A DNA stretch of 40,896 nt from Kroppenstedtia guangzhouensis (GTDB taxonomy: Bacteria; Bacillota; Bacilli; Thermoactinomycetales; DSM-45169), in NCBI RefSeq assembly GCF_014637345.1, contig NZ_BMEX01000018.1, forward strand, positions 1-40,896. The letters run 5' to 3'. This document shows, piece by piece, positions 7,850 to 17,016 of this stretch. Position 1 is the stretch's first letter, and every line of letters begins with the position of its first letter. The notes beneath the pieces are model-generated. The model made no database searches and was not told the DNA's origin. It saw only the letters and a program-made list of their open reading frames with translations. A program made the translations under genes and the position numbers.

Positions 7850-8704
7850 ATGTCGAAGATTGCGCTGGTGACGGACAGTTCTTGCGATTTACCTGTCGAC
7901 CTGTTGGAACACTGGAAGATCCGGGTGGTTCCCCTGCGCATCATCTATCGGGAACGGGAATACCGGGATGGGGTGGAGATCACGCCGCAGGAGGTTTATG
8001 CTCGATTGGGAGAGGAGATTCCCAAAACCTCCATGCCCTCCCCTGAAGATATCCAACAAACATTTAAAGAATTGCAACAGGAGGGATACACTCATTGTAT
8101 AGTGGTTACCCTTTCCTCCGGTCTGAGTGCCACATACAATAATTTCTGCCTGATGGCCGAAGATTTCAAGGGGATGAAGATCGATGTGATCGATTCCAAA
8201 GGCTTATCCTGGGTCCTCGGTTTCCTCGTGCTGGAATCCGCCAAACTGATCAAAGATAAATTGGACTATTTCGAAATCCTGAACCGAATCGAGGGGGCAA
8301 AAAATCGGATTAAAGGATATTTTGTTGTCGATACACTGGAATATTTGAAAGAAGGGGGACGCATCGGAAAAGTGGCTGCCTCCCTCGGTTCCATGCTCAA
8401 CCTGAAGCCGATCATCTCCCTCGACGTCGAAGGAAAGTATTATCCTCACAACTTGGCCCGTGGCAAAAAACAATCGATAAAAAAACTGATGGATCCGATC
8501 GTGAAACAGATCGAATCCACCAAATCCCGGATCGCTATCCTCCAAGGTAGAGCAGAAAAAGAGGCGGAAGCACTCAAAGAGCGTTTGAAAGAGTTGGAAA
8601 ATGTGTGTGAACTGTATATCAGCTCGATCAGCCCCGCCCTGGTGGTTCACACCGGCCCGGGTCTGCTCGGACTGGTGATCCAGACTGTTGAAAACGGGGA
8701 TTAA
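7850..8704 (+). CDS. DegV family fatty-acid-binding protein
   Basis: 284 residues, standard for DegV/FakB proteins. Family signatures are TDSSCDLP near the start, TSMPSPED, SSGLSATYNN (the segment that contacts the fatty-acid carboxylate) and TLEYLKEGGRIGK. Proteins of this family present fatty acids to the FakA kinase for phospholipid synthesis. The start is ATG 7850 with AAGGGGGAG upstream. The same frame is open further 5' but that part overlaps the trmL start and has no family similarity. No fakA gene is in the window, so the exact partner is unknown. Confidence 0.88.
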   Translation: MSKIALVTDSSCDLPVDLLEHWKIRVVPLRIIYREREYRDGVEITPQEVYARLGEEIPKTSMPSPEDIQQTFKELQQEGYTHCIVVTLSSGLSATYNNFCLMAEDFKGMKIDVIDSKGLSWVLGFLVLESAKLIKDKLDYFEILNRIEGAKNRIKGYFVVDTLEYLKEGGRIGKVAASLGSMLNLKPIISLDVEGKYYPHNLARGKKQSIKKLMDPIVKQIESTKSRIAILQGRAEKEAEALKERLKELENVCELYISSISPALVVHTGPGLLGLVIQTVENGD

Positions 8705-8843
8705 ACCCGTCCATCGAAGGGAAAAGACGAATCTCAACCGCGGTGGCAGAACTTGAGCGATCCCTGGAGTTTCACATGTGAATCACTTTTTCAACCAATG
8801 GCCCGGTGACACAACTGCCTCGGAGATCTTTTGGGGGCTGTCG

Positions 8844-9782
8844 TCACCCCTCCAGATGATAATAGCGGTATTTACATCGGGGTGTCCAGGCGTGGGAATC
8901 CCGGTAATCCCAATACCTGCGGCGACTGTTGACGGTGTGAGCGTTTACCAGTGGCATCCCCGAGGCATCCAAGGCGGTGACGATGGTGTTATGTTCCCAC
9001 CTCCCGTTTCCGTCAAAGTCATAACAAATGATATCTCCCGGCTGCAGATCCTGCGGTGAGCCCACGGAACGGGCTTTCATAATTCCCCCGCCGGACAGAT
9101 ACCCCTGCAAAGCATGGGCCACCGCCCAACTGTAGCTCCAGTTTTCCCAGCCTCCCCGGTACCACCAGCCCCGGTCGCGTCGCGAACTGTAATCCATCGG
9201 GATCCCTCCGGCATGGATGCATTGGGAAATATAGTTGGTACAATTGTCTTCGAACTTTTGGTAACGGGGATTGGATCCATTCCACCAGGTTTCGGCATAC
9301 TGGACCGCCTGCAGCCGGTTGTAGCCGGATCCGGCCACCTCCCCTTTATCAGGGGATTGGTAGTAGGTCCATCCCTGATCTGAACCGGTATCCATCTTTT
9401 CCACCTGACGACACCCGGTGATGGCCCATCCGTCCTCGCCCTCGATCAGATCAAGATCATATCCGTTGATCTCCTCCTGTTCATAGAGCCGTCCTGACAA
9501 ACCATAAAGTTGACGTTGATGGACGACCACCCTCATTTGGATTCCGACCCCGTCCTTTTTTTCCCTGCACACCCGGATCCGGGTCTCCCCCTTGACAGGT
9601 CGGATTCCCCGCTCCCGTTGCTGTTCCCGGATTCGAATCCAACGATCCCGCTCCTCCTTCACCCAGTCGGCATCTCTGTCTGAGATCCAATCAAAGAGGC
9701 GGTCCGGCTCCCCCTCCACCCACAGCTGGTTCTGCCCGCGGAACCAGGTGGTCACAGGCTGCCTCCATGAACGATTTTCCAT
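8844..9782 (-). CDS. Amidase_6 domain protein, no signal peptide
   Basis: 312 residues. A charged N-terminal half without an obvious membrane segment is followed by a C-terminal putative amidase domain that begins at YNRLQAVQYAETWWNG and contains DNCTNYISQ with the presumed catalytic Cys181. The domain matches that of the protein at 4953-6437, so these are paralogues with different N-terminal parts. The start is the ATG before ENRSW (9782), with AAGGGACGG upstream. The lack of a signal suggests cytosolic or spore-compartment action, which is inference. Similar proteins in Bacilli are annotated only as amidase-domain proteins. Confidence 0.8.
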   Translation of the reverse strand: MENRSWRQPVTTWFRGQNQLWVEGEPDRLFDWISDRDADWVKEERDRWIRIREQQRERGIRPVKGETRIRVCREKKDGVGIQMRVVVHQRQLYGLSGRLYEQEEINGYDLDLIEGEDGWAITGCRQVEKMDTGSDQGWTYYQSPDKGEVAGSGYNRLQAVQYAETWWNGSNPRYQKFEDNCTNYISQCIHAGGIPMDYSSRRDRGWWYRGGWENWSYSWAVAHALQGYLSGGGIMKARSVGSPQDLQPGDIICYDFDGNGRWEHNTIVTALDASGMPLVNAHTVNSRRRYWDYRDSHAWTPRCKYRYYHLEG

Positions 9783-9884
9783 AAGGCACCGTCCCTTCAA
9801 GGCACATCTCTTTTTCCATCATATGATGCCCTGCCCTTCAGGTATGCGATCAATTGAAAAAGCATCGCCAAGGGAAGCACACCA

Positions 9885-9921
9885 ACAAGATCTCTCCCTA
9901 AGGTGCAGGGAGAGGTCTTGT
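9885..9921. terminator. Rho-independent terminator after the GNAT gene
   Basis: Arms ACAAGATCTCTCCCT and AGGGAGAGGTCTTGT form a 15-bp stem with one mismatch. It lies directly against the GNAT stop codon and has TTTT on the forward strand, so it may work in both directions. Confidence 0.7.
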
Positions 9922-9922
9922 T

Positions 9923-10426
9923 TTAATTCAATTTCAACACCATATGGATTTCGTCCACATAACGGTCCGGCAATTTCAACGCTTCCCGCTCCTTGCCGAA
10001 CGCTTCAAAGCCGAGGGAAGCGTATAACTGAAAAGCGGCAAGATTGTCTGCCGCAACCCCCAACTGAATCTGCTCCAAACCCGGCAGACTTCGGACTCGG
10101 GCCAGCAGATTTTCCAATAAGGCTTTCCCCACACCTCGTCGCCTGACATCGGGATGGGTGTACATCCCTAAAACGAAACCCTTGTGCCGCAGCTTGTTCC
10201 TCTGTTGACGAAGAAACCCCACCGATCCGATCAGACAGTCGCCGTCAAAGGCACCCAGGATGAAATTCTCCCGGGTGCTTTTCAAGCGCTCCACCATCTG
10301 CTTTATCCCCTCTTCTTTTGCCTCTTCATAAGAGGTTGCAAAAGCTCCGGGAAGCTCTCTCAACATCCGCAATCGAAGGGAATAATACTCCTCTGCATCC
10401 TCCACCGTCAACACCCGGATTTCCAT
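9923..10426 (-). CDS. GNAT family N-acetyltransferase
   Basis: 167 residues with the GNAT fold. The acetyl-CoA pyrophosphate loop RRRGVGKA lies at residues 95-102, after the beta-strand FVLGMYTHPDV, and a C-terminal AAFQLYASLGFEAFG segment follows. It transfers an acetyl group to an amine of unknown identity. It lies 17 bases downstream of the ABC exporter genes on the same strand, so it may be part of that transcript. That would fit a resistance or detoxification role, but this is only context. Confidence 0.85.
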   Translation of the reverse strand: MEIRVLTVEDAEEYYSLRLRMLRELPGAFATSYEEAKEEGIKQMVERLKSTRENFILGAFDGDCLIGSVGFLRQQRNKLRHKGFVLGMYTHPDVRRRGVGKALLENLLARVRSLPGLEQIQLGVAADNLAAFQLYASLGFEAFGKEREALKLPDRYVDEIHMVLKLN

Positions 10427-10443
10427 ATAGCCTCCCCTTTCTC

Positions 10444-12180
10444 TTATGCCGGTTCAGACACACCCTGTTGCAATAGATACATCTTGTGGTAGAGCCCTTT
10501 TTGGGCCAACAGTTCCTGATGGGTGCCCTTCTCCACAATCTCCCCCTGGTGAAGCACCAAGATCAAGTCCGCATCCTGAATAGTGGACAGTCGGTGGGCG
10601 ATGGCAATCGTGGTCCGCCCCTTACGCATCCGGGAAAGAGCTTCCTGAATTTTCTCCTCCGTCTCCGTATCCACACTGGCGGTGGCTTCATCCAGCACCA
10701 GGATTTTCGGCTGAAGGGCCATCGTCCGGGCAAAGGAGAGCAACTGCCTTTGTCCGCTGGAAAAGGTAGCCCCCCGCTCTCCAACTGGCTCTTGATACCC
10801 TCGGGGCAGTTTTTCGATAAATCCCTCCGCCTGTACAAACCGAGCCGCCGCCCGAACCTCCTCATCGGTCAGATCCGGATGGTAAAGGCGAATATTCTCT
10901 TCCACCGTCCCCACAAACAGAAAGGGATCCTGCAGCACGAGCCCCATCCGCCTTCGCAGCTCCTCATCGGTAAACTGGGTCAGGGGAACACCGTCAATGG
11001 TGATGGAACCCCGTTTCAGAGGATAAAAGCGCATCAACAGGTTGATGATGGAAGTCTTTCCGCTGCCGGTATGTCCTACCAGAGCCACGGTCTGCCCCGG
11101 TTCTGCGGTAAAGGAAATGTTTTTCAACACATCGTTGCGCCCATCGTAGGAGAAAGTGACATCGTCAAAAACGATCCGCCCCCGCTTGATTTCCGGACAC
11201 CCTTCCCCTTCCCGGGTCGGAGCCGTCTCCTCTTCATCGAGGAGTTCAAAGACCCGGGCAGCCGAGACCATCGATTGCTGCAGAAAAGAAAGCTGCTGCA
11301 TCATCTCATTGACCGGCTCAAACATCCGGTTCAACAGATTGATAAAGGCGTACAACACCCCGATCTGGACCACACCATCCGTTCCGATCCCGAAATAGGT
11401 GAGTACCGCCATAATCGTCAGAAGATAGATCAGGTCGACGGCAGGGCGGAGCAACAAACCATTCAGCCGGACATTTTCCATATTGGCCCGGTAGTGATCC
11501 CGGTTGGTCCTTTCAAAAGCTTTCTGCAACCGTTTTTGTTGCCGAAAAGCCTGGATCACGTTCATTCCTTGCAGGGATTCATTCAGTTTGGCGTTCAATT
11601 CACTCAATTTTTGCCGAATTGTCCGGTACACCCGATGACTCAGCCGATGGTAGGTGTACATCAATCCATAGAATATGGGTAAGAGAACCAGACTGTAGGC
11701 CGCCAGTTTTGCATCCAAGAGGAACATCGCCACAAAGACTCCCAGGATCAGGACGATATCTTTGACAAAGAAAGCCAGGACACTGACAAACAGCTCTTTA
11801 ACTGCCTCCGTGTCATTGGTGATCCGGGAGATCAACGCTCCCCCCGGCATCCGGTCAAAGAAAGAGAGCCCCAGATGTTGCACCTTTCCGAACACATCCA
11901 TCCGCAGTTGCTGGATCACCCGCTGCGCAATCTTGTGAAAGCTAAACTGCTGAAAGTACTGAAGAAAAGCTACAGCAAAGTGGAGAAACAGGTATGCTGA
12001 TCCCAGGAACACCAGTGGCTGTACCGGAAACTTCCCGGGAATCAGGTAATCGTCGATAAACACTTTGACCAACACCGGTCCGGCCACTTCAGCAGCGGTG
12101 GCCAACAACAGGAGGATCAGTGCCACGGTGATCGACTTACGATGAGGCTGGAGATACCGGAGTAGCCGCCGCATCACCAT
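10444..12180 (-). CDS. ABC multidrug exporter subunit with intact catalytic site (BmrD/YheH-like)
   Basis: 578 residues: an ABC transmembrane domain (about 1-310) and a nucleotide-binding domain. Walker A is GHTGSGKTS, the signature motif is altered (FSSGQRQ), and Walker B has the catalytic Glu (LVLDEATASVD). In heterodimeric exporters such as BmrC/BmrD this is the subunit that supplies the catalytic Glu. The start is ATG 12180, placed 6 bases after AAAGGAGGTGG, inside the 3' end of the upstream partner gene (44-base overlap), which implies translational coupling. The substrate is unknown; antibiotics and other lipophilic drugs are usual. Confidence 0.88.
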   Translation of the reverse strand: MVMRRLLRYLQPHRKSITVALILLLLATAAEVAGPVLVKVFIDDYLIPGKFPVQPLVFLGSAYLFLHFAVAFLQYFQQFSFHKIAQRVIQQLRMDVFGKVQHLGLSFFDRMPGGALISRITNDTEAVKELFVSVLAFFVKDIVLILGVFVAMFLLDAKLAAYSLVLLPIFYGLMYTYHRLSHRVYRTIRQKLSELNAKLNESLQGMNVIQAFRQQKRLQKAFERTNRDHYRANMENVRLNGLLLRPAVDLIYLLTIMAVLTYFGIGTDGVVQIGVLYAFINLLNRMFEPVNEMMQQLSFLQQSMVSAARVFELLDEEETAPTREGEGCPEIKRGRIVFDDVTFSYDGRNDVLKNISFTAEPGQTVALVGHTGSGKTSIINLLMRFYPLKRGSITIDGVPLTQFTDEELRRRMGLVLQDPFLFVGTVEENIRLYHPDLTDEEVRAAARFVQAEGFIEKLPRGYQEPVGERGATFSSGQRQLLSFARTMALQPKILVLDEATASVDTETEEKIQEALSRMRKGRTTIAIAHRLSTIQDADLILVLHQGEIVEKGTHQELLAQKGLYHKMYLLQQGVSEPA

Positions 12181-13933
12181 CGACCCCACCTCCTTTCTCA
12201 ATCAGGGACTCCAGTTGTTGCCGGTGGTGCATCCAGGCATACCATCCGTCCTTCGCCAACAACTCCTGATGAGTTCCCCGTTCAATCAGCTGACCCTCTT
12301 CCAACACAATGATCTCATCGGCATGTTCAATCCCCGACAGGCGGTGCGCGGCGATCAAGGTGGTTTTCCCCCTCCGCTCTTCCCGCAGGGATTCCAGAAT
12401 CATCTCTTCCGTTTTGGCATCGACAGCGGAGAGTGAGTCATCCAGGATCAGAATCTCCGGATCGAGGAGCAAGGCCCGGGCGATGGAGATCCGTTGTTTT
12501 TGTCCCCCGGACAAGGTGACCCCCCGCTCCCCGACCACCGTGTCGTATCCCGATTCAAACTGGAGGATATCCTCATGAATCCCGGCGAGGCGGGCGGCCT
12601 GCTCCACTTCTTCCACCGAGGCATCCGGTTTTCCAAAGGCGATGTTTTCCCGGATGGTGGCAGAGAAGAGAAAATGGTCCTGAGGAACATACCCGATCCC
12701 CCTCCGAAGAGCGGACAAGGTGTAATCTTCCACCGGCACCCCGCCAATGGAGATCGCTTTTTTCTCCGCCTCAAATTCCCGGAGCAACAACCGGAACAGC
12801 GTGGTTTTTCCGCTCCCTGTCTTCCCCACCACCCCGAGGGTGGCCCCTGAAGGTACTCTCACCTCGATCCTCCCCAAGGCGGTTTGTTCCGCCCCCGGGT
12901 AGGTGAAGCCGGAGAGATCGATGCAAAGATCACCGGAAGCAGGCTCTTTCACAGCCCCTTCCTTATCAACAATTTCCGGCTGTTCCTGAAACAGGGTGCG
13001 AATCCGATCGTAGGAGGCCCTTCCCCGCTGAATAATATTGGTGAGAAAGCCGAAAGCCAACATCGGCCAGATCAATTGCCCCAAGTAAATGGTGAACTGG
13101 GTCAACTGCCCGATCGAGATCTCCCCATTCGCCACAAAAACAGCACCGAATGCCACTGTTAAAAAGTAGGAAAAACCGATAATCAAACTGATGGTGGGAT
13201 CAAACAGGGCATCGATCCGGGCCACGGCGATATTTTTATCCACCGCATCCTGTGAAATCTTCCGAAAAGCTTCCTTCTCCCTCTCTTCCAGACCGAAGGC
13301 TTTCACCACCCGAACACCGGAGATGTTCTCCTGGACCTTGTCATTGATATCTGAGAACGCGGCCTGGGCCTTCAAAAACCGCTCATGGATCAGACGGCCA
13401 AAGTGACTGACCGCCAGGGCCATGAAAGGCATGGGCAGCAAAGCGATCAGAGTCAGCTTCCAACTGATAAAGACACCCATGGTCAGAACCACCAGTCCAC
13501 CCAACACCAGGGAATCCACCAGGGTCAACACCCCTTCCCCCGCTGTCAACTCCACGGCCCGAACATCATTGGTGGCATGAGCCATCAAGTCACCGGTCCG
13601 CCGACGGTTGAAAAATCCCGGAGACATCCGGGAGAAATGGGCGAACAGCTCCCCTCGAATCTGTCTTTCTAATCGTCGTGAAGCCCCGAACAGTAGAATA
13701 CGCCAGGCATAACGGAGAACATACATGGACACCCCCGCGACAGCCAATAACGAGAGCCACTTCAGGAGAAAGTCTGTCGTCACCTTCCCGCCCTCGATCA
13801 CATCCACCACCAGCCGCACCACGTAAGGAGGAAAGAGTTCCAACACCGCCAGCACCAGCAGCATCAGAATACCCATGATGTAACTTCTTTTCTCTTGTTT
13901 AAAGAACCACCACAATTCCTGAAAGATCCGCAT
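12137..13933 (-). CDS. ABC multidrug exporter subunit with degenerate site (BmrC/YheI-like)
   Basis: 598 residues with six predicted membrane helices and a C-terminal ATPase. Walker A is GKTGSGKTT, the signature is canonical (LSGGQKQR), but Walker B reads LILDDSLSAVD, with Asp in place of the catalytic Glu. This matches the degenerate half of BmrC/BmrD-type heterodimers. ATG start with GAAGGAG upstream. It is first in a transcript with its partner and perhaps the GNAT gene. The leader (about 120 bases) contains no clear attenuator peptide of the BmrB kind. Confidence 0.88.
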   Translation of the reverse strand: MRIFQELWWFFKQEKRSYIMGILMLLVLAVLELFPPYVVRLVVDVIEGGKVTTDFLLKWLSLLAVAGVSMYVLRYAWRILLFGASRRLERQIRGELFAHFSRMSPGFFNRRRTGDLMAHATNDVRAVELTAGEGVLTLVDSLVLGGLVVLTMGVFISWKLTLIALLPMPFMALAVSHFGRLIHERFLKAQAAFSDINDKVQENISGVRVVKAFGLEEREKEAFRKISQDAVDKNIAVARIDALFDPTISLIIGFSYFLTVAFGAVFVANGEISIGQLTQFTIYLGQLIWPMLAFGFLTNIIQRGRASYDRIRTLFQEQPEIVDKEGAVKEPASGDLCIDLSGFTYPGAEQTALGRIEVRVPSGATLGVVGKTGSGKTTLFRLLLREFEAEKKAISIGGVPVEDYTLSALRRGIGYVPQDHFLFSATIRENIAFGKPDASVEEVEQAARLAGIHEDILQFESGYDTVVGERGVTLSGGQKQRISIARALLLDPEILILDDSLSAVDAKTEEMILESLREERRGKTTLIAAHRLSGIEHADEIIVLEEGQLIERGTHQELLAKDGWYAWMHHRQQLESLIEKGGGVDGDAAATPVSPASS

Positions 13934-14054
13934 CAGACACGATCTCCTTCTCGCTTCCGTAAAATATCGTTCACACCGGGAAAAGTCCGGCTGAAGTTAT
14001 CGTCTTAAGGGTGGGAAAATTGCAAAACGAAAAAAGTGTCCTGTCTCCGAAACG

Positions 14055-14063
14055 ATTATACCA
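14055..14063 (-). promoter_or_regulatory. Extended -10 promoter before the ABC exporter genes
   Basis: Reverse strand TGGTATAAT, an extended -10 element with a perfect TATAAT. The -35 region is poor, as is common with extended -10 promoters. It lies about 120 bases upstream of the first start codon. Confidence 0.5.
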
Positions 14064-14150
14064 CGGAGGAAGCCCTTTCTCCCCCAAGATTCAAATAAGA
14101 GCCGGGCATTTTGCACCGGCTGCGTCCTGTGATGTGAGAGAATCAATTAT

Positions 14151-14519
14151 TTATTTTTCGATAATATGCGGCTTAAAAGCACGGAAATAGGTCTCCACAT
14201 AAACCCTCGCCTCCAAAGGAACCTTATATTTGCGCATGGCCGCGTTAATATGCCGGATGGCACGTTCATAATGTTCAAAGGTGAGACCTAACCCCTTATG
14301 GCTATTCCGCAGGATCTTGTCCCGGTATTCGTGAGTATGACGTCCCAACATATGATTGGTGAAGTAACGGATATGCCGATTCCGAAGCTTCTCCTGGTCA
14401 ACCCCTTCAAAATAAGGGGCCAGCTCCTCATCAGCAAACATTCGATCATAGAAGTCGTGAAGTATGTTTCTGATTCCTTCATCGGCACCCAGCAAATAAA
14501 ATATTCCTGAATCGGCCAA
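14151..14519 (-). CDS. Truncated hemoglobin (group I-like)
   Basis: 122 residues, the standard size for the 2-on-2 globin fold. The proximal haem ligand is His74 in RNSHKGLGL and a B10-type Tyr is present (Tyr24 in DFYDRMF). Truncated globins bind O2 or NO and often act in NO detoxification. The best start is TTG at 14517-14519, 7 bases after GGAGGG; an upstream in-frame ATG would add 22 residues with no globin similarity. It sits alone between the ABC operon and the ogt terminator. Confidence 0.85.
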   Translation of the reverse strand: MADSGIFYLLGADEGIRNILHDFYDRMFADEELAPYFEGVDQEKLRNRHIRYFTNHMLGRHTHEYRDKILRNSHKGLGLTFEHYERAIRHINAAMRKYKVPLEARVYVETYFRAFKPHIIEK

Positions 14520-14655
14520 GCTTATTCCCTCCAATGGCTCTGATGGGATCAATCGGCTCCATACCAAAATTGTGAAGAAGTACACACAAGACCCTCTTTA
14601 GACTAAGAGAAAACATCGTCTGCGGCAACATCGTCCTGAATAAGGTCACCAAAAT

Positions 14656-14683
14656 GACAAAAACAGGCGGTAAAACCGCCTGT
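14656..14683 (-). terminator. Terminator of the queG-ogt transcript
   Basis: Perfect 8-bp stem ACAGGCGG/CCGCCTGT with loop TAAAA (14663-14683), followed on the reverse strand by TTTTTGTC. Confidence 0.8.
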
Positions 14684-14719
14684 CAGCCGAATGACAGATA
14701 AAAGAGTGCATCCCTCGTG

Positions 14720-15259
14720 CTAAACCTGGACTTGGGCAGGTAAAGCGTCTTCCAACCGCAACAAATACTCTTTGATCTTCAAACCGCCTCCGTACCCGAC
14801 CAAGGAACCGTTGGAGCCGACCACCCGATGACAGGGAACCAGGATGGAGACGGGATTTCGATTATTGGCACCTCCCACGGCGCGAACCGCTTTGGGTGCA
14901 CCCATCGCCTGGGCCACCTCCTTATAGGAGCGGACTTCTCCGTATGGAATCATCAAGAGCTGTTGCCACACCAGTTTTTGAAATGATGTTCCGAACAGAT
15001 CGATGGGAAGATCAAACCGTTGACGCTTCCCAGCAAAATATTCATTCAGTTGCGAGATCACCTTGGCCAGCTCCGTGTCGTTCCGTTCCAGTCGGACAGA
15101 TCCAAACCATTCCTTGGCCCAGCGTTCCAGGGAGAGGAGTGCCTTTTCTCCACTCATGTAATCGAGATGGCAGACGCCCTTGCCCGACATGACCAGGGTG
15201 ATCGGGCCGACCGGGCTATCCATTTCACTCCAGATGAGTACGCGAGAACCTGAGACCAT
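14720..15259 (-). CDS. ogt: Methylated-DNA--protein-cysteine methyltransferase
   Basis: 179 residues with the active-site motif ILVPCHRVVGSNG (acceptor Cys in PCHR), the upstream GEVRSYKEVAQAMG helix-turn-helix and the Asn hinge in GGANNRNP. It removes alkyl groups from O6-alkylguanine in DNA in a suicide reaction. The start is ATG 15259, 4 bases after the queG stop with GGGAGG upstream, so it is co-transcribed with queG. The symbol ogt is by family; it lacks an Ada N-terminal domain. Confidence 0.93.
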   Translation of the reverse strand: MVSGSRVLIWSEMDSPVGPITLVMSGKGVCHLDYMSGEKALLSLERWAKEWFGSVRLERNDTELAKVISQLNEYFAGKRQRFDLPIDLFGTSFQKLVWQQLLMIPYGEVRSYKEVAQAMGAPKAVRAVGGANNRNPVSILVPCHRVVGSNGSLVGYGGGLKIKEYLLRLEDALPAQVQV

Positions 15260-15263
15260 ACCT

Positions 15264-16430
15264 TTATGCCTCCCTGTACCTGTGTTCCGCCTTTTTTTCC
15301 GAGTGACGTGCTTGCAAGGCACTGGCGATTTCCTTCAGCACTTGTTCGTCCTGTTCCCGAGCCTTGCTCTGACGGAGCGCCGTTTCCACCTCTTCACCGC
15401 CGATCCGGCCCAGCGCCCAAGCCGCTGTTCCGCGGATGACAGGACGAATGTCGGTTTCCAACAGATGGATCAGATCCGGGACGGCCGTCCGGTCACGGTA
15501 CCACCCCAAAGCGATAATCGCATTCCGTTGGATCGGTTTTTTTCCCCTCCAGGAACCCGCCATCGAACCGAACCGTTCCCGGAATTCCCGGTTACTCAGA
15601 TGCAACAGAGGCTTTAACAACGGTTTTACCTGGTCCGGTTCCGGAGTGAACTCCCGATGGTGGGTGAAGTTCTTTCCCCGATTGTAGGGGCAGACCATCT
15701 GACAAGTCTCAAAACCGTACAGGGAACCTCCCAGTTTGCCACGATATTCTTCAGGTAGAAAACCTTTGGTTTGGGTGAGATAGGCAAGACATGCCTGAGA
15801 ATTGAGGCGCCCCGGCTCCGTCAAGGCGCCGGTGGGACAGGCATCGAGACAAGCGGTGCAATCACCGCAGGCTTGGGTGATCGGTTCGTCAGGTGGAAGC
15901 TGGACATCAGTGATCATCTCCCCCAGATAGACCCAGGAACCAAACTCTTTAGTGATGATGGAAGTGTTTTTCCCACTCCATCCGATCCCGGCCCGCTCCG
16001 CAACCGCCCGGTCGGAGAGAGCTCCCGTATCCACCATCACCATTGCGGCGGCACCGGGAACCAATTCCGACAGTTTCGCTTTCAGCCCTTCCAGTTTGTT
16101 TTTCAATACCCGGTGGTAATCTTCTCCCCAGGAAGCCCGGCAAAACTTGCCCCTCAAAGCTCCAGCGCGGGACTTCGGCGGATTTTTCATCCGGGTGGGA
16201 TAAGCGAGGGCAATGGCGATGATGGACCGGGCTTCAGGGAGACTTTTGCGGGGATCGGTCCGTTTTTCCAGATCGGGCTCTTCAAATCCCGACTCAAACC
16301 CCGCCTTTCGATGTCGAATCAACCGTTGCTTCAGTTCGGTGAAGGGTTCCGCTGAGGCAAAGCCGATTTTGTCGATGTGAAGCCGCTCCGCTTCTCTCTT
16401 CAGTTCTTCCTTGATCTGTTCAGGGTCCAT
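15264..16430 (-). CDS. queG: Epoxyqueuosine reductase QueG
   Basis: 388 residues. Signatures are an N-terminal cobalamin-binding reductase domain with MVDTGALSDRAVA (presumed catalytic Asp134), a ferredoxin-like motif CGDCTACLDACPTGAL (from about residue 188), a second cluster motif CQMVCPYNRG, and HEAT-like repeats at the C-terminus. It catalyses the last step of queuosine synthesis in tRNA, reduction of epoxyqueuosine. The start is ATG 16430 after GGGGGGTGG. The other que genes are not in this window. Confidence 0.95.
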   Translation of the reverse strand: MDPEQIKEELKREAERLHIDKIGFASAEPFTELKQRLIRHRKAGFESGFEEPDLEKRTDPRKSLPEARSIIAIALAYPTRMKNPPKSRAGALRGKFCRASWGEDYHRVLKNKLEGLKAKLSELVPGAAAMVMVDTGALSDRAVAERAGIGWSGKNTSIITKEFGSWVYLGEMITDVQLPPDEPITQACGDCTACLDACPTGALTEPGRLNSQACLAYLTQTKGFLPEEYRGKLGGSLYGFETCQMVCPYNRGKNFTHHREFTPEPDQVKPLLKPLLHLSNREFRERFGSMAGSWRGKKPIQRNAIIALGWYRDRTAVPDLIHLLETDIRPVIRGTAAWALGRIGGEEVETALRQSKAREQDEQVLKEIASALQARHSEKKAEHRYREA

Positions 16431-16563
16431 GCCGCCACCCCCCATTCATCATCCACATTATCCTTATGATAACACGGCCACTCAATCACTGCTCCATCGG
16501 ATACCGGATTGTTATTGTCATTTTATAGAATGTACAAGTGATCCATGCCCGGTTTTCACTGGG

Positions 16564-17016
16564 TCAACCCTTGGGGATGGCCTCCCGAGCCAGTTCGTCA
16601 CAGCGGTTGTTCAATTCCACATCGCTGTGTCCTTTCACCTTGACGAACTCCACCTCATGCTTACGCACTTCCCGGAGCAACTCTTGCCACAGATCCTTGT
16701 TTTCCACGGGTTCGTTACGGCTGTTGACCCAGCCCCGCTTCTCCCAATTGACGTACCATTTCTGTTTGAAACAGTTGGCCAGGTAGGCACTGTCTGTATA
16801 AAGTTTCACCCGGCAAGGTTGTTTCAACTTCTTGAGCGCTTCGAGAGCTGCTGTCAACTCCATCCGATTGTTGGTGGTTCGACGACTTCCACCGGTGATC
16901 TCCTTGCGCCGATCACCATAGATCAGCACCGCCCCCCACCCCCCGGGACCCGGGTTTCCGGAGCAAGCGCCGTCTGTGTAGATCGTCACTTCTTTCAATT
17001 TGGTGAACCTCCTCAT
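16564..17016 (-). CDS. rnhA: Ribonuclease HI
   Basis: 150 residues with the catalytic carboxylates Asp15 (IYTDGACSGNPGPGG), Glu53 (NNRMELTAA), Asp75 (LYTDSAYL) and Asp140 (NNRCDELA), plus the KGHSDVELN His loop. It degrades the RNA strand of RNA-DNA hybrids. The ATG at 17016 overlaps the upstream stop as ATGA. A TTG at 16998 lies 9 bases after a stronger site (GAGGAGG) and would give the family-typical start KEVTIYTDG, so the true start may be there. Coupled to the ABC-class ATPase gene. Confidence 0.93.
   Translation of the reverse strand: MRRFTKLKEVTIYTDGACSGNPGPGGWGAVLIYGDRRKEITGGSRRTTNNRMELTAALEALKKLKQPCRVKLYTDSAYLANCFKQKWYVNWEKRGWVNSRNEPVENKDLWQELLREVRKHEVEFVKVKGHSDVELNNRCDELAREAIPKG

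Noticed and set aside
10486-11682. Long forward open frame of about 398 codons opposite the ABC exporter gene
   Set aside because: It lies fully antisense to a clear ABC transporter gene, has no family signature, and its composition is that of a shadow frame.
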